Of a DNA stretch of 64,000 bases, positions 21,258-33,721 are shown in pieces; positions within the stretch are counted from its first letter, which is position 1; each line of letters starts with the position of its first letter. This DNA is from Lophium mytilinum. Lineage: Eukaryota; Ascomycota; Dothideomycetes; Mytilinidiales; Mytilinidiaceae. The notes under the pieces were generated by a model. It ran no database searches. It was given only the letters and a program-made list of their open reading frames with translations, and had not been told where the DNA came from. The position numbers and the translations under genes are program-made. The stretch spans positions 1,149,032 to 1,213,031 of the forward strand of contig MU004182.1 in assembly GCA_010093605.1 (NCBI GenBank), read 5' to 3'.

Positions 21258-24200
21258 GATTGTGGGAGGTGAGCGATGTGAGTGTCGGAAAGAGTGGACG
21301 TCAGTTCGCCGGGATTGACTGAAGTGGAGTTGATGACCAAGATTGTTCGAGGTCCGAAGTGAGCGTCAGGTTCGATTGAACCGAATTAGAGAATGGCAGC
21401 CGAGTCACGGCAAATGTGAAAGACAGTAATTAGTTGGATAGAGTCAAATGAAGGTCTCTGGTTCCCGGGTCCAAGTTCTGGAGAGGCGGGAAAATAGTTA
21501 TAGCAGAGAACCTGGAACGGATCCTGATTAGCGGACGCGCGAAAGTAGAGCCATGCAAGGCCGTCTAAGATTGCCCATACCTGAAGAATTAGATGATTAC
21601 GTTTAAAGAGCGAAGTGTAGCGGAAAGAACCGAAAGACGACTTGGGAAGAACCGAAAATAGTCGAGCCCCTTGCTAATCGCATCCAGATACTAGCGCAGG
21701 AATGAGCCGGAGTTATTGTGGCTCTGTTAGCGGATCCTGGAAAGGGAGTATTGTTCGAGAGGCAGAGCACGAGTTAACGAGTCCACCTGGGGCTAGGGCG
21801 GGCCTGGGAATGTGAAGATTTCCCGGTCCGGTAAAGCACGGTTCTGAGGCAAGGACCTGTCAGTGAAGGCACGGCGAGATGTCTTTATGAGTAGTTACGA
21901 ACCTGAAGTTGTCTTGGTTCTTTGGTTGGATGTCCTGATTGGTTCAGATTCGAGGACAAGCAAGAGGCGAGTTATTCGTGTGTGGAAAGCAAAAAACACT
22001 ATCAAGATAGACGAGTTAGCAGTTGAACAAGCTGTCTCGACAAGATCTTAGTGGACAGGCGTGGAGGCAGTGGCTGGTGAGGTTGCAGTTGTTGGCGAGA
22101 AGGCGGAAGCTGGCGAGGTTGCAGTTGTTCACGCTCGTCGACGCGGTTGCCGATGGAATGAACCCGGTGATTCGACCGACGCCAACCAAATATGTGAATT
22201 CCCTGCCTGCCAGCCGGCTTCAACCAAGGGTTGCCGAGAAAGACGGCCCGTGGCTCGTGGCGCGCAGCTCGCCCATAGTGTAGGAAGCCTTGGCGATGGG
22301 CTTTTAGAGGCAGGAGCAAGCACTTGCAACCACTCTGATGGGGGCGTACGTTCAGACACTGGAGTGAGCCGGCGACGATGGGATGTTTCGGTGCAAATCG
22401 TGAATGCCACACTTATAGGGGTTGGTGTTGCCTCTGATATGACCTCGACCAGGGAAAACCCTCACTGAAGACCTCCAGGGTATTACTGGCACGAAACCAC
22501 CTCCTTCCAGCGGCTGACCAATTCAACAAGTCCACCCAATGGCGAAGTGCAAGCTTGCATAGTCTGGAGCGATGTCGTCGACTGATCGAGGTATATCTCG
22601 CGAAGAGCTCTGTCGGCGGTGATAGGGGGCGTCGTACAGGCCACGCAAGTCGATTGATCCACGGCTACTACTCTGGCTGGGGGAACTGAAGGAAAGTATT
22701 GAGACACTTACCGAGAGCACACAAGCAAGAAAATCCCGGTCGGAACGCACGCTGAAAATCACGGGGCGGACTGAGGAAACCGGCTGATAGGTCGGTTGGC
22801 GTTCGGAAGAGAAACGGGAGAGATGGCGAGAGACAGCTCCAGCGGCCACAGTCGAGGACGAGGCTGCAGAGGTCGAGGAAGAGGATAGAGCGAAGGGTCT
22901 GAAGAGCCAGAGGGTTCTGGTTTCTTCGAGAGGTCCTTATGGGGGAAACGGCCGGCTATGGGAGACCGAGGAGCGTTGATGAGTACTGGAAAGAGTCGTG
23001 CCACTCGTTGGTCAGCACGCCATCAAATCCAATACGCAAAAGCTCCAGCCGTGGGGAGGGAGGTGGTGGGCGAGGAGGAGGTGAAGAAGGAGAGGATGAG
23101 AGCAGGCGAAAGGTGAGGTTCGAAACGACACGGCCAGCATCAGAGCCTTGGAGGATGCAGCACGGCACTAATCCGCATCGGCGTCTCGTCCACTTCCCTG
23201 CTCTCACGCCGCGACAGCCAATCCCCGGAGCGCAGCGGACGCCCGACGTGGTGGATCGCTGCCCTTTGCTTTTGAGCCTTTGGCCTCAGCCAAGCCAGGA
23301 ACACCCAGCTCGCGCCGCCCGCAGAGCGATCCACGGCCGCCGCGAGCATCGCCGTGAGCTCCTTTGCGGCCGCCCCGCCGCCGCTGCTGCTGGAGGTATT
23401 GAGGCAGCTCGCAAGCCTCTGCTCGCGGCCTCATTTTCCTCCACCGCCAGCTGCTGCTGTCTCGGTGACGTCGCACTACACGGCGCGCAAATACATCGAC
23501 CGCACGCCCGCGTCCCATCGTGTCGTCAACCGCACCCATGCTGTCCGCGGCGTGGGCCCGCGACGGCTGAAGGTGCCAGCATCGTCGCCGTCTGCGGCGT
23601 GACTGGCCCTAGAGCGCGCCCGTCGTGCTCGAATCAGCGTGGCCCAGCCTCCGGTCAGCCTGAAGCCAGCGCATGCAGCTACACAAGGTTGCAGCTCTCA
23701 CGCAGCGAACCCACCATCGCCGTCCAATCTGCTCCGCTGGCCACCGCGAAACATCAGGACGTCTCCCCTGCCCGCTGCTGCACTGGCTGCCCCTTCAGGC
23801 CGTGGTGCCGTCCAGCCCCCAATCCTCACCCACCGCGCAGGCCACTCACTACTGCGGCCGCCCTGGAGCCCTGACGCTCATGTCCTGGAGCCCTGGAGCC
23901 CCAGATGCCTGCCGGCCCTGCTGGTGTGCTGGGGGTCGCCCGAGCTACTCCAGCCCGGGGGCCTCCTGAATATCGTGATATTTGATGGCTTGCCAGGCGC
24001 TTCCCCCATCAACGGCGTGGCCACGGCGAGAAAGGGGACACGGCTGCTATCTCAAGCCAAATGGGCAAACTGATACGCTTACGACTCCACGCTGTTTGCC
24101 CCCGCGCGCTGGACGCCGTCTGCCCCGGCGTCCCGCCTTGTGCTGCCAGACTGTTTGAGGGCGGAGCTCTAGCCGGATGAATTGCGTGCATGTAGTACTA

Positions 24201-26584
24201 TAGCGGAAACTGTCACAGTGACGGCGGTGGAGCCTCTGTCTCGCTACCAGAAACCGCACGGCGTACCGTCGAATGGAGCCGTCCCTTGCGTTAACGGTCC
24301 CAGCGCATGGGATCATCGTACAAGCCACTTCCACTCATTGCTGAGGCATCCTGCCCTGTGGAGCACGGCGGAACGGCCTCCTTAAACACAGCAGCGGGGG
24401 TCCTCTTCCGCTCTAATTTTGCAGGCGGCCTTTCAACGCGTCTGCCTCCAGCTTTTTGACATGTTGCGAGCATGTGGTGTGGCGAGTGCCAGGGGTTCGT
24501 GTCTATTTCGCTCCACCGCCGCCCGTATCCCCCTCCGCCACCACTAGATGCCCTTCCCAGCTGGAGACTTGCATCACTCATTGCGGGGTCAGACGCGATG
24601 GTGCTTATGATGGCAGACGCGGTGCTCTTAGGCCCCAGACGTCGGAAGTAGGACGTTGAGGCCGGACCAAGCATCCCCTCTGTGAGTGCCAACTCCACCT
24701 GATACAGCACTTCCTCCAAAACATGCCCACACAGTTGGCTTGACCGACACAGTCACGCGGCGAGCCGCCACGAGCACGTCAATTCCGTTTCTTGCCTTGA
24801 TACTGCAGCCATCTGACGATTATGCAGGAGGCAGGTACATATCTGGAAAATCTGCGATCATCATCTTGCAGACTGCCCCGATCGGGCCGTGATTCGTTCT
24901 AGATGGCCACTCTATTCCTGCAGACTCGGCTCTCTAGCTGAGGTGGCTGGCTGGGGTTCCGTGATTGTAAGACGCACCGGTCGTCCCTAGCGCGATCTCT
25001 CACTCTCTTGTAGGCGCCAATGGCGAACCGCGAACACTATCAAACTGTTGCATGGCATTTCCCTGATTCCGAGGCTGCTCATGCAAGCTATGGGCCGACT
25101 TCCGGGCTTGCGGGAACCAGATGCTCGCTTCTCTCACGCGTTTGATACCGACTCAATATTGCACTGGCCATTACAAATTCCGTCGCGAACATGTCGCGGT
25201 GCACGCGACGACGCGACGAAGTCGTCCACGTTTTCTAATTGACATGACACTATTTCCGAGTCAGCCCGCATATCTTCTAGAAGCCTTACCTTTACGAATG
25301 CTTCCTCCCGGCCGTGACCCACCTTCATCATGCAGTACAGCTCCTCCAACTGAGATTTTCTCACTGGCCCACTCCATTATGGAGCTCGTATGAATTGAAA
25401 TCTCTTGACCGCTCAGTCTCATCATGCAGAAACGTTCACCTGGACAGCGAAATTCTCGACTGCCCCCTCTCTACTGTGGAGTACAGCTACGTTGAATTCT
25501 GGACTTGCAAACTATGATATCCAGGCGATCTCATTGGCAGGACTGGTAGCGGAGGAGCCGCTTTGGTGAAGTGCAAGACTAACTCCTTCGCTCTGGCTTC
25601 TCCGCACCGCATCAACGAACCGTTAGCCAACTGTTGGCATTGCTGGCGTTTACAGCTTCGCAGGTTTCTTGCAAGAAGGACCCTGTCCGCATACGCGCGC
25701 TCCTCTTTGGTGCAAAGCACAGCCGTTTTTGGCCTGCGAGTCCCTTGAGTGCTGCCTCCCATGGGGAAGCCTGCTGGCACTTCAATTCCCGGTTTCGTAC
25801 GACACTATCGTCGTGGCTCAGATGTCGATCTATTAAGAGGCTGACGCCCCGCCTACAAATCGTTCCTTCGTGTGATTAGGTTGTGCCTGGATGTTAACGC
25901 CTCATAACCTGGGCTGCAACCCCATCCTGGACGGTAGATCAAGCAGTCAAGACGCCTATCAGCCTCTCAATTCCCGGAATTCGGTAATTTGCAGAGGCAC
26001 CTAAGTCCATGAGAAGAACATGTAGGATAAACATCAAGCCTTCATGCGGGGAGTGATAGAATACCGCTATCCAGTAGCTAAGTGCAACGGTCGTATCTCC
26101 ATGCATGAGTCCAATAACGACGACGCTTGACACCAACCCCCTCTTATGACGGCCATATTTATGACTTCAGCAGTGGGCCAATACTCCGCACCCAAGAAGC
26201 TGACACTGCGTCCATGCTAGTTTGAGATAAGTGCCCGGAAGTGGCCCAGCAAATTGCCGGCGAATCCCCAGCCTCTCAGACCCAGCCCAGGCTCTGTCGT
26301 AACACAGTTACCAACCCAACTCGGTTTTTGAAACAATTGAAGCATGCTAGCTAATCGAGAGCCATTGGTCTCGCTTCGGCATCAGTGCTGAAGCCAGAGG
26401 ATCACAACAATATGTAAATATCAGCTTTGCAGCGGATATTATTACCTTTCATTTCCCCACTAGGTTAGCGTCATGGCCTCTGCTTTTAGGTAAGCAAAAT
26501 TACGTGCGGTCAATTTCGGCTCTGCTTGTTCGCACCGCCACTCCTCCCGATGTTCACCTTCTCAAATAGTGCAGCTTCGCTTAT
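21258..26584. other. 5.3 kb stretch without a supportable gene
   Basis: Open frames here are of mixed strand, overlap each other, and encode low-complexity Ala/Pro/Arg-rich peptides without domain motifs. The section 22.9-24.0 kb is especially GC-rich, which produces long chance frames. On the minus strand near 22830-22690 there is a pyrimidine-rich run followed by a GTAAGT and, about 45 nt on, a CCCCAG. This could be a spliced 5' leader of the cyclin gene. Nothing else can be named. Confidence 0.45.
22073..22133. repeat. Two partial tandem copies of a 36-bp unit
   Basis: GCTGG(T/C)GAGGTTGCAGTTGTT occurs at 22073 and again at 22109, a period of 36 bp. The second copy is matched for about 25 bp. 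It lies in the gene-free region upstream of the cyclin gene. Confidence 0.7.
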
Positions 26585-27975
26585 ATGTGTTTCACTTCTT
26601 CAAGTCTTGTAGATTCGTCGCGATATCCTTCAATGTTGCTCTATACATCCACCCCCCTCCGTGGACTACGCTCGGACCAGAATGTTGGGACACCGTACAT
26701 AGCAGGCGAAAGTCGCCGCGGTTCTCATCACTCAGCTTTAATTAGTCGCACCCAGATCGATATCCTTGAGTGTAAGTCGACGGGTCAAGGGACCAGAGAA
26801 TATACTGGCTATTCATCCAATGCAAGCTGCGACATTTCTGCGCAGGGGCAATAGCTTCATGGCATCTACGAGTGAGTGGACTGGCTCATCGGGACACCTC
26901 TACAAGTTCAAGGAGCTACTCCAAGAAAGGGAACATTTTGGGCGGGTGTGGCTAGCGAGGTTTGTACATCTCTGGGTGCTCTACCGATAAGCTGTACTAA
27001 AACATTGCAGATCCGAAAATAAGGACTTTGTTTTGAAAGATGTTCCTCAAACGTTGTTTTCGAATTTCACCGAGTTGATCCAGCCCCAGCTTCGAGACAG
27101 CCCTTACATACGGCTTCCATGTGACAGCATCCCGAATCAGCGTATATTAGTGTTCAAGTACTTGAACAATGACTTATTAAGCCTCATACGCAGAAGCATT
27201 TCGATGCATGCTCGGAGACAAATCCTCAAAGCAATTTTACGAGGAATAGCCGAGCTGCACAGCCAAGACGTTGTTCATCTAGGCAAGTTGAGTTCAGCAC
27301 TGTGTACAGCTCTAAGCTAAGCGTCTTTCAGACGTGAAACCCGACAACATCATGATCGACTACCACCAAGAGGGCCAAGATCTAAGAATCGAACGCGTTC
27401 ACATCATAGACCTTGAAAACTCCGCCTACTTACCGAAAGGGAGATGCATCAAAGGGATGCTCCCTGGAAACGAAAACTGGCGCAGCCCAGAGGGTCACCT
27501 CAAGGGTGAACTCAACAAACCCACCGACATGTTCTCCTTCGGGGCCGTGGTAACTATATCCCATTTTAGTACTCGTACAGACCTTTGTCGCTGAAACCAT
27601 TAGTGCATCTATGCCATGCTAGGCCGCGTTATCTTTGGCCCTGATGCCGACTTCCAAAAGCACGTCGCGGCGGGCGCACTCCCGGAGATGGTGCGTCTCC
27701 AGCGCCAGATATCCTACTTCCCGGATCGGGACAATTTCAACGGGCTCATTACGCACGTGGGAGACAATGAACTCAGTTGCCAGGTTCTTGGAATGTTGTG
27801 GGATGACCGAGAGGCGGATTATCACTCCTATGAGCCGTTTTCTAGCTGGAAGGACGTCGAAGATTCTTTGTTTCGGGAGGTTGTCGCAGGAATGATGCAG
27901 CTGGATCCCACAAGGCGCATTTCGGCTCAGCAGGCCTTGGATCACGCTTGGTTTCGAGGGTTCGAGTTAGATTAG
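26585..27975 (+). CDS. Fungal protein kinase-like protein with a GC-AG intron
   Basis: Five exons are proposed: 26585-26771, 26827-26959, 27011-27282, 27332-27549 and 27604-27975, giving 393 residues. The first intron's acceptor (AATGCAAG) is the least certain. Kinase features are the VLKD lysine, a catalytic loop ELHSQDVVHLDVKPDNIMID, a metal-loop position IIDLEN instead of DFG, an activation segment ending NENWRSPEG, KPTDMFSFGAV, and a C-terminal LDPTRRISAQQALDHAWF. The N-terminal extension (TPLRGLRSDQNVGTPYIAGE) looks like a linker found in related fungal proteins. A full glycine loop is not visible. The third intron begins GCAAGT and ends CAG, and only this GC-AG splice keeps HLDVKPDN in frame. 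It may be active or a pseudokinase; the substrate is unknown. Confidence 0.78.
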
Positions 27976-28831
27976 TAGTTCAAGAGGAGAAGCTGCGTTC
28001 ATGACGAGAAGTATCCCTTGGCCCGTCGTGGCGAAACGCTCAGACTTTCTGTTGAAGACACTGTGTGAAGGGACGGTCTGACACCGTTTGGGGTGGCCCG
28101 CGAGGCTTTTAGTCTTGTTGAAATTGTCCTTTTCCGATCTTTTTGAATGTATTATAGGACCCCAGGCGGTGCTAGGCTAGTGTATCACAAGGCACGTGCT
28201 ATCTAGAATTGCACAGCCACAAGCTCATCTTTACTTACCTAATCATTGAAAACCATCTCAGGTCGGACGCTCATGTTCAAAAGTGGAAATGGAACTTGGC
28301 AAGCCCGGGTTTTCCCCAAGTGGTCGGCGCATACAGACAACCTTCAACATGTTTCATAACAGGAACATGTTCGTGAACTGTGTCGTGGGCGTTCATTAGC
28401 TCCGTTTCACGCTCCCAACCAAGTGTCGCACTGTCGCTCTTAAGTCTCTCAAAGCACGTCCATGGAGGGACCATAGTTGCGAGTCAACGCATTGCACGGT
28501 GCAAACCGGTATCACATTAGCTGAAACGGCAGGAAGATGGCGGAAAACTGTCACAAGCGATGAGCGCTCGGATATGAAACGGGGAGAGAAGAGGCGAGGT
28601 CGGCATCCATATTTAGCGCACGGAACCCGCATAAACTATACTCCGTAGCGCCTTAGTACCTTGGCAGATCTAAGAATTTTTGATGTGGAGACGAATTTGA
28701 AGATTGACGCAACACCACGACATTTTCCAGTCATGATACAGCCTCGAATCTAGCGGTCGGCAGGCTTTGCTGACACGCTCGCTCTATACATACGCGCTCG
28801 CGAGCTATCCTCAGCTGCGACTACATAAAAG
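27976..28831. other. Intergenic with a diverged repeat relative
   Basis: Between the kinase-like gene and UTP4. It contains a diverged relative of the 36-kb repeat at about 28072-28185. The last 80 bases before 28832 are the probable UTP4 promoter and leader. Confidence 0.5.
28072..28185. repeat. Diverged copy of the 36-kb repeat arm
   Basis: The blocks TCTGACACCGTTTG, GGTGGCCCG, TATAGGACCCCAGGCGGTGCTA occur in the same order and orientation as at 36008-36106 (TTTGACACCGTTTG, GCTGGCCCG, CCTAGGGGACTTCAAGCGGTGCTAA). The class is unknown. Confidence 0.55.
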
Positions 28832-31712
28832 ATGGAGATTCACCGCTCTCGATTCGTCCCATATCCTTCCTCCGCGATCAATGCGCTCGCCTTCTCACAT
28901 ACCACAAAAGACAAGACCAGCGGCGAGGACCCGTCATCTCTGCGATTGGCGATTGGACGAGCAAACGGAAATATCGAGATCTGGAATCCTGGAAAAGGCA
29001 CATGGGTTCAAGAGAAGACATTCAGCGGCGGGAAAGAAAGAAGTGTGGAAGGGCTAGCGTGGATCCAAGAGCCTGAAGAAGAGGGGAAAGATGGCAAAAC
29101 ACTCCCGGGTAGACTGCGTCTATTTAGCATTGGGTATTCTAATAACATCACCGAGTGGAATTTGGCCACTGGTCTTCCCGCGCGAAGCTCTGGAGGGAAC
29201 CACAGTGAAGTTTGGTGTTTCGCTGCGCAACCCCAGTGGGTCGAGCCCAAGAAGAAGTCTAGCGCTGCAAGAGAAGGAGAGTTCAGGGGTCAGAATCTGG
29301 TTGCAGGCTGCGCGGATGGAACTCTAGCTATGATATCGACCGCAGACGAAGATCTCAGGTTTGACAAGCTTATAGCTCGGCCTACGAAGAAGAAGGCGAG
29401 GGTGCTGAGTGTTGCTTTCCAGGACAGAAACCGTGTTGTGGCAGGCTACGCGGACAGCACCATACGGATCTTCGATAGCCGATCAGGAGCGGCTATCCGC
29501 AGCATATCGTTAGGTTCGGGCCCCAAGGGAGGTCCATCGGAGATCCTCGTATGGAAGATAAGATGCCTCACAAATGGCGACATTGTGTCGGGAGATTCGT
29601 TGGGAGAGCTACGTTTCTTCGGCGGAGAAAGCTATTCTCAAATTCAGCGTCTGGCAGGGCACGAAGCGGACATCCTCGACTTTGCTGTCAGTAGCGACGG
29701 CCAGTCCATCTTCACTGGTGGAATGGACCGCCGGACAGCATTATTCAAATGCGACCGGCAGAAGGGGAAGAAAGAAGTTGGCCATGGCTCGTGGGTCAAG
29801 GTCAGCCACAGTAAATTCCACGATCACGATGTCAAAGCTTTGGCGACCTACGACGGGAAGGACCTAAGCGTCGCCGTTTCAGGAGGTACGAATATTCCCG
29901 CCGTTCTTTGTAGCACGTTCTGACTTCTTAGGCATTGACACACAACCGATCCTTGTCCCCATCCGAGAGTTCGGAAAGGAGAACAGTCGATCTCTTCCTT
30001 TCCTACCTCAGGATCCGCCGTTAGCTAGTGCCCCAGGATCGCGTCTCCTGGTAAGCTGGTGGAACTGCGAGATCCGGATCTGGAGAGTCCCAAGGAACAC
30101 AGGAGCTGAGCAACGGCCAAAGCTTGTTGCAAAAATGGCACTTCTCGGTGAAGAACATATCACCTCTGCCGCTATTTCCAAAGACGGACTTGTTTTAGCC
30201 GTCGCCACGGTCGCTAAAGTCAAACTCTTTCAACTCGCATCACACAACACGCCAAAAGGGGAAAAATTCAGTATCTCCAAGTTACATTCCCCTTCTCTCC
30301 CTGGAGCACAATTGGTGCACTTTTCGAGCAATGGCAAATGGCTAGCGATAATCACGCCCACAGCAAAGGTTCACTTAGCACGTTTAGTCTCCGTGGACGA
30401 CTGCACCCAGCAGTGGACGGTTCTCCCTCGCCTCGTCACTCTTGAACGCTTCCCAAGAACGGCCGATCCTAGTGCACTGAACGGACTTTGGGGCAACTAC
30501 TACGACACCATCACCCACGCCGACTTCTCCGACGACGGCACAGTCCTAGCTGCAGGCGATCTCAGTGGTCACATCGATGTGTGGGTCGTTGAAGGCAATG
30601 AGGATCCTACTGCAGCGGCCGTAGATGTTGCCATCGAGGCGTCGTCATCTGTTGATGACGAGGAATCAGGAAGCGAAGACGATCAAAAGAAGCAATCAAT
30701 AGTCATCATGGGACAGCACTGGCGGCAACACCCCAATGCAGTCGCCATCCCGAAGCTCGACTCCGCACCTCTAGTGCTATCGTTCCGACCCGCTTCCTCG
30801 AGCTCGCGGCCCCAACCGAACGGCAATCCAGGCGTCCACGCAACTAGACACAACCCACATCCGCGCTCGCATGAGCTGCCGGGTGGAGAACAACGCTTCA
30901 TAGTTGTGACCGCCAAGCACAGCGTGTACGAGTTCGACCTGCTGAATGGCGGCTACAGCGGGATCTCGGCCTGGTCGAGACGCAACCCGACGTCCCATTT
31001 TCCCATGGCATTCACCGGTAACAAAGACAGGGCGAAGGGCTGCGTGTGGGATATTCATGAAGGAACTGAGCGTGTGTGGCTTTATGGTATCAATTGGCTG
31101 TTCATGCTTGACCTCTCCAAAGACCTCCCGGAACCGGAGACGATGTTGCTACAAAACGGCGCGAATCAAGTCTCTGCGCAGGAACTGTCCAAGAAACGGA
31201 AAAGGAAATCTGGCGAGGAGGGGCCCAGGAAGAAAAGTAGCGGTGCGGGCAGTGCTATCCCTGCTTCGAATGTGCTTAGCTCCGTGGGCAAGTTCACCGG
31301 TGGCAACTCTGACGAATCCCAATGGATCGGCTTGGACGCTGGGCTCACCCCAGATTTTGATGAAGACGAAGAAGATACTCGACTGATGCTGGCCAAAGCA
31401 CGGCGAGGTGTCAAGGCAGACATAGACGGCGAGGAGGAGGACGCCGTATTGGAAAACGGTACCGAGAACCACGTTAATGGCGACGCCGCCGAAGACAAGG
31501 CGCTCTCGAAGGGAAAGAGCAAGAAGCAAGAGGCGGTGAAGGAGCGCGGGCTTCGTGAGTCGTGGTGGCACACGTTCAAGTATCGCCCGATTCTGGGTAT
31601 CGTACCGATTGGAGAGCAGAGTGGGCCGCTGGAGGTGGTCCTCGTCGAACGGCCATCTTGGGATCTGGACCTTCCGCCAAGGCTCGTGGGGAATCATGAA
31701 CGTGCGTTTTAG
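28832..31712 (+). CDS. UTP4: U3 snoRNA-associated protein Utp4
   Basis: Two exons, 28832-29885 and 29932-31712, are joined over a 46-nt intron, giving 944 residues. The start MEIHRSRFVPYPSSAINALA, the WD40-type repeats (for example LRLAIGRANGNIEIWNP, RLFSIGYSNNITEWNLATG, VLSVAFQDRNRVVAGYADST, SGDSLGELRFFGG, DILDFAVSSDGQSIFTGGMD) and the C-terminus (WWHTFKYRPILGIVPIG ... LVERPSWDLDLPPRL) match the tandem beta-propeller protein of the t-UTP/UtpA complex, which binds nascent pre-rRNA in the nucleolus. An acidic, Lys-rich insert (KKRKRKSGEEGPRKK; DEDEEDTRLM) before the C-terminal block may be a nuclear localisation region. Length is in the range of fungal homologues. Confidence 0.93.
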
Positions 31713-33721
31713 GGTTTTTCGATAAGTACCCGGGTTAGCGGGAATGCAGAGACGCGCGGTACGTGGTTGGTGTAGGATGACGAATTAAAAGCGCGGTTTG
31801 GCGATCAATTATCTTGTGTCTGCTGGTGTCGGCAAGAACGAAAGGCGTATTCATTTCTTGACTGCCTCGCTATGAACGTGCAAGAAGGGGCTGTAAACAC
31901 TACTACAGAGTGTCCTGGGTTGATATCAGGCATATGGGAGGGGCTGTGGAACTAGGGATAGGATGGATATCGGAAACAGAGACGAGTTGATTTATCCCCC
32001 ATCTTCAACCTCCACGTTTTGTAAAGTGGGGATCTGAGTAGACAAGTACAATGCGGATGGTGTGATAGCGACTTGACTTGAAGATGCCACATCAACGCTT
32101 GAGCAAGGCAGATATGTTGTGCTATGGTAATAGGTGTGGTAAACGTCAGATTGACGCTAGAGCAAATCAGACTAATTGGATATGTCAATAGGCAAGAAAG
32201 ACTATCGTTCAGTCATGCAATTCTCCGAGCGTATTAGAATAGGTGGCAAGAACAACAGTCGTATTCGGCTTCCACGTCGCATTTGCAATATCAGTATTGG
32301 ATCTTCAGAGAAAAGCGTACGTCCTGATACATATGCAGGGAAGCTCCACCTAGATTTTCGGGCCCCGATCTACGTAAGCGCAGACAACCTAATCTTACCG
32401 TGGCACAGTAGGGAACGAACAGCCTTAATGGGCCCGCCGCGTCAGCGCCTCCGGACTCGTGACTACGTACGTTGGCTCTCGAGCGTGAGGATGCAGAACC
32501 TTGGCCAGTCGTCGAGTGAGACAGCAGACGAATAGCCTGATGCAACGCAACACTAGATATACAGACTAATCCGAGAAGCGCTGATTGGCTCGGTGGTGAA
32601 GGCTCTTTCAGGGTCTAGCATGGAGACCCGTGACTTATAGGTACTGAACTACGGTAGGGAAAAGACAATGTCCAGAGCAGGCTGGTAATGGAGGCCTGGA
32701 TGTAGCAGAGGGCGGAGAGGCAGCGGCGATAGCGTGACGAGGCCGTCTTGTATGCTGCTTACGATGCCCCTTCTGCAAATTCGAAGCACGCGTAAGGCTC
32801 ATTTTATTGCTGAGGGCGATGGTAGCAGAGTGGATGCTTGCGTGGCCCAGCAGGACGAGGTCCAAGGCGCTAGTCCTCTCCGGACGTTTTGACGCGCGTG
32901 TCCTCAGCACCCTACGAATCTGTCGCAGACGGACTGCTTGAAAGCAGCCGGCCTGCGCTCTGCAGCTTCATCGTAACGGCTCTGTCTCCCTGATTGTCGT
33001 GCATGCAGCCTCAGGCCCTCGCTGCGCTGTGTTTCCCTGTGCCGTGTTGAGCGCTGCGAACTGGAACGTGAGGATTTGCACCAGATCCCGGAGGCGAAAA
33101 CGCGGCAGTGCCCAGACCCACTCCCAAAATAACAGACTGCCGGAAAGCCTCATCTGCAAGGTGCGTTGGATGCTCTTCTCTGCTGCGTGAAGAGACGGTC
33201 GACCTCGAGCGCCGGGCTGCGATTGCCTGCGTCTCTTATTGCATTGCTGCCCGCTGCAGTAGCAAGGCACCGGCATCCCGCTGGTTCCAAGGTTGCTTGT
33301 TCGGCGTGCCGAAAGACGACTTCGACTGCCGGGCCTTCTCATTGGCTCTTGGTGCTTACGACGACGCCTTTGGGTGTTGCGCGGCCCCGTCACCCAACGA
33401 CTGACACCTCCAGACTATACGCACTCCGCTATTCCTCCTCTCTCTCCTCACCACTCGACATCCATTCTCGACTCGACCGCCATCTTGCCCTTTGCGCTGT
33501 CGCCCTGCGACTCATCAAGACTCGGAGTATTCTGGTTGCTTGCCAACCCGCCCTGCGCCCCGGCCGCTTCATCATCGGGCTGTGCAGCACGCCCGTCGCA
33601 GCCTGCCACCCCGTCAAAGCCGCGACACCACCCACTTCCACACCTCCATCCTTCCTACCAACATCGCACTCGCATCTGGATACAAGACAGCACCCGTTGC
33701 GTTCGATCGCACTCCGACACC
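31713..33721. other. Intergenic, 2 kb, upstream of PNG1
   Basis: No gene recognised. Frames here are short or low-complexity. The segment 33416-33460 is pyrimidine-rich (CCTCCTCTCTCTCCTCACC) and is a plausible core promoter or leader for the PNG1 gene. Confidence 0.45.

Noticed and set aside
22939-23874. Long plus-strand frame of 311 codons
   Set aside because: Low-complexity Arg/Pro/Ala composition, GC-rich DNA that favours chance open frames, overlapping frames on both strands and no domain motif.
23639-24073. Plus-strand frame of 144 codons
   Set aside because: Same GC-rich region, no conserved pattern and no splice signals leading in or out.
25180-25225. GC-rich near-palindromic run (GTCGCG ... 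CGCGAC)
   Set aside because: Short and imperfect; no matching element elsewhere in the window and no reason to assign a function.
32176-32535. Plus-strand frame of 119 codons between UTP4 and PNG1
   Set aside because: No recognisable motif and opposing frames of similar length; treated as intergenic.
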